Source: Neobacillus sp. YX16
GTDB taxonomy: Bacteria; Bacillota; Bacilli; Bacillales; Cytobacillaceae
Length of the DNA stretch: 64,000 bases
Assembly (NCBI RefSeq): GCF_030123505.1
Contig: NZ_CP126115.1
Span: 3,052,001-3,116,000, forward strand
Direction of reading: 5' to 3'
In this document: piece by piece, positions 58,674 to 64,000 of the stretch
Layout of the letters: the number at the start of each line of letters is the position of its first letter
How positions within the stretch are numbered: position 1 is the first letter of the stretch
Position numbers and translations under genes: made by a program
Notes under the pieces: model-generated
Seen by the model: only the letters and a program-made list of their open reading frames with translations
What the model was told of the DNA's origin: nothing
Databases searched by the model: none

Positions 58674-58694
58674 CAAGTTATAACTTGTTTTATC
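58672..58694. terminator. Palindromic terminator-like site
   Basis: AACAAGTTATAACTTGTT is a perfect 18-bp palindrome followed by TTATC, directly after the previous stop. Confidence 0.45.
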
Positions 58695-58820
58695 TGTGTT
58701 CAATTAATCTCAAAAAGCTTGACGCTTTTCTCGATTAATAGTCTTCCTATTGAAGACATTAACAACCTAATTTATGAAAATTCAACAAAACTGTAACAAT
58801 TTAAGGAGGTCACTTCGAAT

Positions 58821-59060
58821 ATGACCTTTTTGTTTCTTGGACTCCTTTTGAGTATTTCTTTTGTGAACTTGGTTCACTTCATTGTTAGACCCTATGTAAA
58901 ATTCACTTATTTGAAATATGAACCGCTTTGTTTTCATTACCAGTATAAGATCAGAAAACGACTTGAAAAAGTAAGGGAAAAGTTCATGAAAAGTTGGGTA
59001 AAAGTACGGTGTTTTTATAGGTTCGTTGTCACTTTTCTGACACGAGCTTTTTTCTTGTAG
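58821..59060 (+). CDS. 79-residue membrane protein
   Basis: ATG 58821 lies 10 bp after AAGGAGGTC. The N-terminus (MTFLFLGLLLSISFVNLVHF) is one transmembrane helix, followed by a basic, Tyr/Lys-rich tail (KIRKRLEKVREKFMKSW). Function unknown; it is upstream of the small terminase gene. Confidence 0.45.
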   Translation: MTFLFLGLLLSISFVNLVHFIVRPYVKFTYLKYEPLCFHYQYKIRKRLEKVREKFMKSWVKVRCFYRFVVTFLTRAFFL

Positions 59061-59128
59061 TTTTACCCAGAAACCCTTATTTTTTAAGGTTTTTATTTTG
59101 AAGTAATGAAGAAAGGAGAGTGAAACGA

Positions 59129-59542
59129 ATGTCAGAAATACTAAGGAAAAACTCGCTGACGGATACTCAGAAGCGGGTCGCTGAAACTTTTGCAACGAAC
59201 GACATTCAAAAGAAAACAATTGCCCAGATTGCTGAAGAATATGGAGTCACAGAAAGAACCATTTACCGTTGGAAGAAAGACCCAGAGTTCATTGCTTACC
59301 AGAACTCTGTTGCAGAGAGAGCAATGGAAGACTTCCTCACTGAAGCATACTCCAAACTCAAGCAATTATTGAGGGAAGGAAAGTCAGAAAAGACCCAGCT
59401 GGAAGCAATTAAACTTGTCTTACAGAACAGAGGAAAGCTCAAGGACTCTCATGAACATACTCATGAAATTAAGCAACAGCAAACACTCCAAGACCTTGAG
59501 AGAGAAGTCATTGACATGGAGAACGAACTGTTAAATGACTGA
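59129..59542 (+). CDS. terS: Phage terminase small subunit (phBC6A51 type)
   Basis: A 137-residue protein starting MSEILRKNSLTDTQKRVAET with AAAGGAGAG upstream. The N-terminal half has a helix-turn-helix (KTIAQIAEEYGVTERTIYRW) and the rest is helical with an oligomerisation-type segment (FLTEAYSKLKQLLREG, EREVIDMENELL), the pattern of small terminases that recognise the pac/cos site. Its partner TerL lies 2.3 kb downstream, with cargo in between, which is not the usual adjacency. Confidence 0.75.
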   Translation: MSEILRKNSLTDTQKRVAETFATNDIQKKTIAQIAEEYGVTERTIYRWKKDPEFIAYQNSVAERAMEDFLTEAYSKLKQLLREGKSEKTQLEAIKLVLQNRGKLKDSHEHTHEIKQQQTLQDLEREVIDMENELLND

Positions 59543-59970
59543 TTGAATGTAACAAAATATAGATTGTGTTACATTGGAAAAAGATTTAAAACGTTGATAG
59601 AACACGGTTCCCTCCAGTCTTCCAAGCTTCTCGGAAAAGGGACTCAAGCAAAAGAATGAAAAAGGTTTTGTTTCATTCGAATTTCGTGTAAAGAAAAACT
59701 TCTTGACAGGGGTACACAAGGGGGCTGGGGGTCTTTCTCTCCCTCTTCTGTGTCCTACAATTTACACACAAAATTTTTAAAAGTACTGAGTGACCTTTTA
59801 TTAATTAATAATGAATGGTTTGTTATAAGGTCAGTTTTATTCAAACAGCACATAAATTTTTGAAAGAAGGAAAAACATTTTCACATAGAGAATAATATAA
59901 AATAAAACAGAATGATTTGGTTAAGCAAAATCTATATTTAATAGGAATGCCTAGTGGGGGAGAAAGAAAT
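59543..59970. other. Non-coding region after terS
   Basis: No gene is seen in this 428-bp stretch. It has a G/C-run region GGGTACACAAGGGGGCTGGG near 59708-59727 with a partial inverse (CCCTCTTCTGTGTCC) at 59739-59753. A packaging or recombination site is possible here but cannot be shown. Confidence 0.3.
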
Positions 59971-60750
59971 ATGTGTGGGTTCTTAGTTGGTTTATTTATC
60001 CTTTACATGATTTTAAGCGTGGTTATCGGGATTGTTGTTCCTAATGGAGATATCGCCCCAATAATCTCAATGGTTATTATTGCAATTATATTGATAATAG
60101 GGCTTATACGTTTCTTTTCAGAAAGAAAGGACAATGTTGCAAATTATGGAGATCATGTTGTAACAACAAAAGGAAGACTTTTTCCCTATGGTAATACCTT
60201 TAATGGAACAATTGAAGTATTTAACAGTGGGTTTAAAGCTGAAGGTAAATTCCATTACTTTTCAGATATACTCGATATAACAGTTAATAGTTACAGAGGT
60301 TCCAGTACTGTTGTGCCATTTAGTAGAGAAATTGTGAATATGGAGATAAAATTCAAGAACGGAAGAGAAATAACATATAGAAAAAACGATAATCTAGAAG
60401 AGTATCAGCAAATAAGGAATGCATTTTTAAATTACGATCCGCATGAAAATAAAGGTTTGAATAGCAGTGTTCAATTTAACACGTTTAGAAAATCAAATAC
60501 CAATCAATCTATAGAAATCTATAAAAATAGTTTTTCATTAAATGGTACTGTTTATTTTTTTTCTAATATCGAGTTTATGGAGGTTTCTAGTGGCGATAAT
60601 GTGATAGCTCAACTAAAATTTATATATAAAAGTGGTACAGAAAGAGTCTTTAGGGATAGTTTGATTGGTAGACTGAGTGAATATCAAAAGGTTAAAAAAG
60701 CATTTGAAGAATATTCGGTCAAAGGAAAAAAAACAGTTAGACAAATATGA
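59971..60750 (+). CDS. Membrane-anchored protein with two tandem PH-like repeats
   Basis: A 259-residue protein from ATG 59971 (GGGGGAGAAAG upstream; an earlier GTG frame to 59917 is less likely). Two transmembrane helices (residues ~1-50) precede two similar units: FNGTIEVFNSGFKAEGKFHY, FSDILDI and FKNGREITYRKND versus TNQSIEIYKNSFSLNGTVYF, FSNIEFM and YKSGTERVFRDS, each ending in a YQ(Q/K)(I/V)(R/K) helix. This looks like duplicated bacterial PH-like domains facing the cytoplasm. AT-rich compared with the flanking terminase genes; probably cargo. Confidence 0.6.
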   Translation: MCGFLVGLFILYMILSVVIGIVVPNGDIAPIISMVIIAIILIIGLIRFFSERKDNVANYGDHVVTTKGRLFPYGNTFNGTIEVFNSGFKAEGKFHYFSDILDITVNSYRGSSTVVPFSREIVNMEIKFKNGREITYRKNDNLEEYQQIRNAFLNYDPHENKGLNSSVQFNTFRKSNTNQSIEIYKNSFSLNGTVYFFSNIEFMEVSSGDNVIAQLKFIYKSGTERVFRDSLIGRLSEYQKVKKAFEEYSVKGKKTVRQI

Positions 60751-60930
60751 AATAAATAAATAGTCACTTTAAAATAGAAACCTCGTTGGGTAAGGTATAT
60801 CAACTTTCAAAAAGGGGTTTTATTAGGAAGGTTACTTAGTTAAGAAAATCTTTGGTGGAGAAATCTCTATTTTTGTGCTGAAATTCAAAAGAAATACAAG
60901 CTTGTGACAGGTCGTAAACCTAAGAAATAA

Positions 60931-60958
60931 AGGGGAGGGTCTCATTGACCTTCCCATT
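60931..60958 (-). terminator. Terminator of the minus-strand recombinase unit
   Basis: On the minus strand GGGAAGGTC pairs with GACCCTCCC around AATGA, followed by CTTTATTTC. It lies directly after the end of the 60965 gene. The region 60751-60930 shows no gene. Confidence 0.6.
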
Positions 60959-60964
60959 ATTATT

Positions 60965-61180
60965 TCAAAAGTATTCGTCGTATTTTAGTATTCCCTTCAG
61001 TCTTTTAATTTCAGCTTCTAAATGCAAAGTTATTCTCTGAACTTGGTAATATTCTAATGTTCTATTATGTGCCACTAAAAACCAAGCTTGTTCCAATTCA
61101 GCAAGTTGTTCTTCAATTTCTTTAGCGGTCAACCACAAAGTATCTGTCACTCTTATTTTCACTGGTTCTGGTCTTCTCAC
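60965..61180 (-). CDS. 71-residue helical protein next to the recombinase
   Basis: Starts MRRPEPVKIRVTDTLWLTAK, then a long helix (EIEEQLAELEQAWFLVAHNR and EAEIKRLKGILKYDEYF). It begins 12 bp after the recombinase stop on the same strand, so they are likely co-transcribed. A recombination helper is possible; not recognised. Confidence 0.5.
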   Translation of the reverse strand: MRRPEPVKIRVTDTLWLTAKEIEEQLAELEQAWFLVAHNRTLEYYQVQRITLHLEAEIKRLKGILKYDEYF

Positions 61181-61192
61181 AATTTACACTCC

Positions 61193-61726
61193 TTACAAAG
61201 TGAAGTCCTTCAGAGCTTCGTCCATGTTATCTTGGTTTATTCCAATGTATCTCAAAGTGATTGACGGAGCTGAATGGTTGAAAATTTCTTGTAACATTGC
61301 AACGTCCATTGTTCTTTTATAGAACCAATATCCAAAAGTCTTTCTCAAAGTGTGTGTTCCAATTTCGTCAAGTCCAATTTCTTGAGCTGTCTTGTTTAAT
61401 ACTCTGTATGCTTGAACTCGTGTAATTGGTTTGTCTCCCTTACGACTTGGGAACAACCAAGACTCTGGGTCAAGATCTTCAGTGTAGTTGTAAACAACTT
61501 CTTTGAGGGAGTTATTGATTAAAAAGCGTTTTGTCTTTCCAGTCTTACTTTCTTCAATGCAAAGGTGAGACTTTCCTCGAATGTCTTTGACCTTGAGTTG
61601 AAGGAGGTCACTAATACGACAACCAACATTTATTCCGAGGGTAAACATGAAGGAGTCTCTTGGGGAGAGCTTCTCTTTCATTTCTTCAATCTTGTTTATG
61701 TCCCGAATAGGTTGAACAAATTCCAT
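61193..61726 (-). CDS. Small tyrosine recombinase (catalytic domain only)
   Basis: A ~177-residue recombinase consisting of the catalytic domain: Arg in INVGCRISDLLQLKVKDI, Lys in ESKTGKTKRF, HTLRKTFGYW (HxxR), FNHSAPSITLRYIGI (His and Tyr). The N-terminal core-binding domain is absent, as in short Firmicutes phage integrases. ATG 61726 has AAGGGG about 10 bp upstream; a TTG at 61735 is possible. It is on the opposite strand to the terminase genes and sits between terS and terL. Confidence 0.82.
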   Translation of the reverse strand: MEFVQPIRDINKIEEMKEKLSPRDSFMFTLGINVGCRISDLLQLKVKDIRGKSHLCIEESKTGKTKRFLINNSLKEVVYNYTEDLDPESWLFPSRKGDKPITRVQAYRVLNKTAQEIGLDEIGTHTLRKTFGYWFYKRTMDVAMLQEIFNHSAPSITLRYIGINQDNMDEALKDFTL

Positions 61727-61833
61727 ATTTACCAACCCCTTACTTAATTAATCTCTGTAAGTTAATGATAATACGTTATGTTACATTCGTCAATTACTAA
61801 ATTACGAAATTAATAATTTTTTTGGCGACTCTG

Positions 61834-61858
61834 GGAACCCTTGTGGTTCCTATTTTTT
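61834..61858 (+). terminator. Terminator-like hairpin before terL
   Basis: GGAACC and GGTTCC pair around CTTGT, followed by TATTTTTTAT. It lies 25 bp before the terL start. Confidence 0.5.
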
Positions 61859-61882
61859 ATGAGCAAAGGAAGGAGGAAGAAA

Positions 61883-62503
61883 ATGAAAGTTCAACACTTG
61901 GTTGACAAGTATGGTTTCTGTCCAGTGACCGAACCAGACAAAAGAAAAAGAATGATTGAACTAACAAAACGCAAAGTTCCAAAGGTCACAGACATTGAGG
62001 AAAAACGTGAATGGTTGCTGAAGCTGAAGCAATTGAAACGAATTGACCGATCAGAGAATGACACTCTGTTCTTCATGTATCAATATTTAGGAGCTGAAAT
62101 GAACCCAGAGTTTGAAGAACCGCTTATTCCAAAAGGAGTGTCCATTGACATGGCTCCAGACTTTCACAGAGAACTCACGGACATTCTGAACGTGGTCTCA
62201 AACGAGGAAGTCAACAAGAGGATAGCATGGGCGGCTCCTCGTGGTCATGCAAAGTCAGCTTACTTGTCAAACTGTTTTCCGCTTCACCAAGTCGTTTTCC
62301 AGAAACGGAAATACATTCTGATCATATCAGAGACCGACTCAATGAGTAAGAAGTTCATTGAATACGTTGCTAACACATTGAAGTTCAACGCTTTACTCCG
62401 TGAGGACTTTGGGGAGCTATTGAGTCCAAAGAGTCAAATGAACGAAAGAGACAACCAAGAAAGTTTCTTGAGCAAAGCTGGAATACTCGTTGAAGCTTCC
62501 TAA
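61883..62503 (+). pseudogene. terL: Terminase large subunit, N-terminal part (frameshifted)
   Basis: 206 codons from ATG 61883 (AAGGAGGAAG upstream). It has the ATPase Walker A-like APRGHAKSAYLSN and the following ILIISETDSMSKKFIEYVAN, then runs into TAA 62501 at GILVEAS. The rest of TerL continues in another frame from 62503; adding one T in the CCTAATGG stretch restores SLMGKQMRGKRNG. Walker A is thereby separated from Walker B. The TAATG overlap could in theory couple two polypeptides, but a split of this kind is not typical. Confidence 0.75.
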
Positions 62504-63588
62504 TGGGAAAGCAAATGAGGGGTAAGAGAAACGGAGCTTACCGTCCAGACTTGGTCATTTGTGACGACTTGGAGTCTAGCAAGAACACAAACACAGCTGA
62601 ACTCCGAGACAAGAACCTTCACTGGTTCAACTCTGTTGTAATGCCAATAGGAGACCCAGACAGAACAGCTTTCGTGTACATGGGAACCGCTGTTCACCAG
62701 TCTGGTCTGTTGTTTGACGTTATGAGACGGAGTGACTTCCAGTCAAAGCTGTTCTCCGCTGTCATTAGTCCTCCAGAACGTCAAGACCTCTGGGACGTAT
62801 TTGACCAATTACTCCGAGATCAAGAAGACCCAGACAGAAGGGAAACAGCTCTTTCTTTCTATGAAATGAACCGTGAGGAAATGGACAAGGGAGTTGAGGT
62901 TCTCTGGGAACAACGCTGGTCTTATGTTGGTCTCATGATTGAGAAAAGCAACATGACCTCAAAGTCTTTCGCTTCAGAATATTTAAATGTTCCTATTGAC
63001 GAGGACAGTCAAATTTTCAATCAAACCAGAATGGTCTTCTGGGACTATGGAGAATTAGAGGACAAAAACCTTGAATTGTATGGAGCTTGGGACATGGCTT
63101 TTGGTAAGTCAAACCGTTCTGACTATAACGCTGTTGTCATTCTTGGACGTGAGAGACGTACTGGTGTGCTTTATGTACTTCACACTTGGGCAGAGAAATG
63201 TCCAGCTCACAAAGCAATGGAGAAAGCTCTGGAAATAATCAAAGAGTATCAACCAAGAGTCTTCGCTGTTGAAACTGTTCAAGGTCAGTTTGACTTATAC
63301 AGACAACTCCGTGAAGCAATGCAAAGGGAAAGAGTATATTTCACAAAGCTCAAACCTATTACAACAAACCGTTCACACGGAAAGAAGGAAGAACGAATTG
63401 AGCAAATGGAACCGCTGTTTGAGAACGGAGTCATAAGACCTCACCAGACCCAAAGACTTCTCTTAGAACAACTCGAAATGTTTCCGTTTGGAGATCATGA
63501 CGACTTACCAGACGCATTACAAATGGCTCTTGACCTTTGCTCCCTTCAAACTCGGAAAAGTTGGCATAAGAAACCGACTGGACTGTGA
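62503..63588 (+). pseudogene. terL: Terminase large subunit, C-terminal part
   Basis: 361 codons from ATG 62503 (TAATG overlap). Walker B is PDLVICDDLESS, the nuclease domain has AWDMAFGKSNRSDYNAVVIL, AVETVQGQFDLYRQLREA and HDDLPDALQMALDL (acidic residues for metal). This is the packaging motor nuclease of the phBC6A51/P2-like terminase group. Because the ATPase is split from the first half, it probably does not package DNA unless the frameshift is a sequence error. Confidence 0.75.
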
Positions 63589-63687
63589 TTTTGAGGAAAA
63601 GGTTGTATTTTAATCTGACAGTTTAACTTATAACTGCAATGGTTCAAATTACGACATTACGAAATAACACGGAGAGGAGGTTGAGTA

Positions 63688-64000
63688 ATGTTCGGAATTG
63701 GCTCTTTTTATCCAAATGTCCTCTTTATTGCCCATCGGGAAGAGATTCTCTATCAAGCAAGAGATTCATTTAAAAAAGTCATGCCAGATAAACAATATGG
63801 CATTTATAACGGGAAAACGAAAGAAAGTAATGCGGATGCCATCTTTGCTTCTATCTATACGTTAAGTATGAAAACTCATCTAGAGCAGTTCCAGCCGGAA
63901 GAATTTGACCTCATTATCATTGATGAGTTTCATCATGCTGCTGCAGATTCCTATAAAAGGGCATTAGATTACTTTAAACCAAAGTTTTTATTGGGTATCA
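63688..64000 (+). CDS. DEAD/DEAH-type helicase fragment at the element's right edge (runs off window)
   Basis: ATG 63688, after an excellent GGAGAGGAGG, opens a frame MFGIGSFYPNVLFIAHREEI then LYQARDSFKKVMPDK, DAIFASIYTLSMKT, FDLIIIDEFHHAAADSYKRA. Motif Ia (FIAHREEI) and motif II (DEFHH) of an SF2 helicase are present, but motif I (Walker A) should precede them and is missing. The first ~8 residues may belong to the phage gene that normally follows terL (portal), so the gene is a fusion created by deletion or by insertion of the element in the helicase gene. The end is outside the window. Confidence 0.65.
   Translation, partial: MFGIGSFYPNVLFIAHREEILYQARDSFKKVMPDKQYGIYNGKTKESNADAIFASIYTLSMKTHLEQFQPEEFDLIIIDEFHHAAADSYKRALDYFKPKFLLGI

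Noticed and set aside
58782-59219. 145-residue minus-strand frame opposite the small membrane gene and terS
   Set aside because: No ribosome site and low-complexity composition; the plus strand has good ribosome sites and a clear terS product.
1-64000. CRISPR arrays, tRNA or rRNA genes
   Set aside because: No regularly spaced repeats and no recognisable tRNA or rRNA sequences were found on reading both strands; a covariance search could still find a missed tRNA.

Overview
The window reads as a chromosomal segment of a low-GC Gram-positive spore-former-type bacterium, most like Bacillaceae (Bacillus, Neobacillus or Mesobacillus). The reasons are strong AGGAGG ribosome binding sites, many GTG/TTG starts, TTGACA-17-TAAAAT promoters, ATGA-coupled cistrons, dispersed Bacillus-type palindromic repeats and Bacillus-like gene families. 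No rRNA, tRNA or CRISPR array was seen.

Layout. 1-7.7 kb is one catabolic/uptake cluster: the end of a nucleoside hydrolase, a complete ECF transporter (S, T, A1, A2), a one-cysteine Asp/Glu-racemase-like protein, a 3-hydroxyisobutyrate-dehydrogenase-like enzyme, a four-carbon acid sugar kinase and a class II aldolase/decarboxylase. The last three enzymes fit oxidation, phosphorylation and decarboxylation of a tetronate-like sugar acid. 7.7-15.2 kb holds two transporters, small lipoproteins, an AAC(3)-type acetyltransferase bracketed by palindromes, and several broken genes. 15.2-18 kb is a Mn/Zn ABC uptake operon with a promoter and an MntR-like operator. 18.2-25.7 kb carries GtrA and MprF-like membrane lipid genes, a second copy of a decayed replication relic, a thermonuclease-like gene, a GNAT enzyme, a TIM-barrel-like protein and an M20 peptidase. 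25.7-31.9 kb is a LacI-controlled sugar locus (RpiB, ribokinase, sugar ABC binding protein and two permeases, no ATPase). 33-41.7 kb has an M3 peptidase, then a formate/oxalate locus (OFA-family MFS, DUF2294, YdeP-type molybdopterin oxidoreductase, FdhD) and a HAD phosphatase.

42.5-45.8 kb is a replication module (DnaD-like protein, DnaB-like helicase, unknown third gene) lying between two ~210-bp direct repeats. Two internally deleted relics of the same module occur at 13.5 and 20.5 kb. 46.3-63.7 kb is a prophage remnant or satellite-like element: integrase, AbiJ-like protein, ATP-dependent DNA ligase, OLD-type nuclease, type III restriction-modification, small phage genes, small terminase, a second recombinase with cargo, and a frameshifted large terminase. 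It ends in a junction with a helicase gene that lacks its start.

Most notable observations. (1) A stem-loop with a CGNNC loop occurs three times in the formate locus, and the second and third copies sit directly before Rho-independent terminators that precede the MFS gene and the oxidoreductase gene; this looks like an undescribed attenuator, riboswitch or protein-binding leader. (2) A near-perfect H-type pseudoknot lies between the ECF S and T genes. (3) The DnaD/DnaB module is flanked by direct repeats and has deletion derivatives. (4) The terminase-bearing element carries a defence island.
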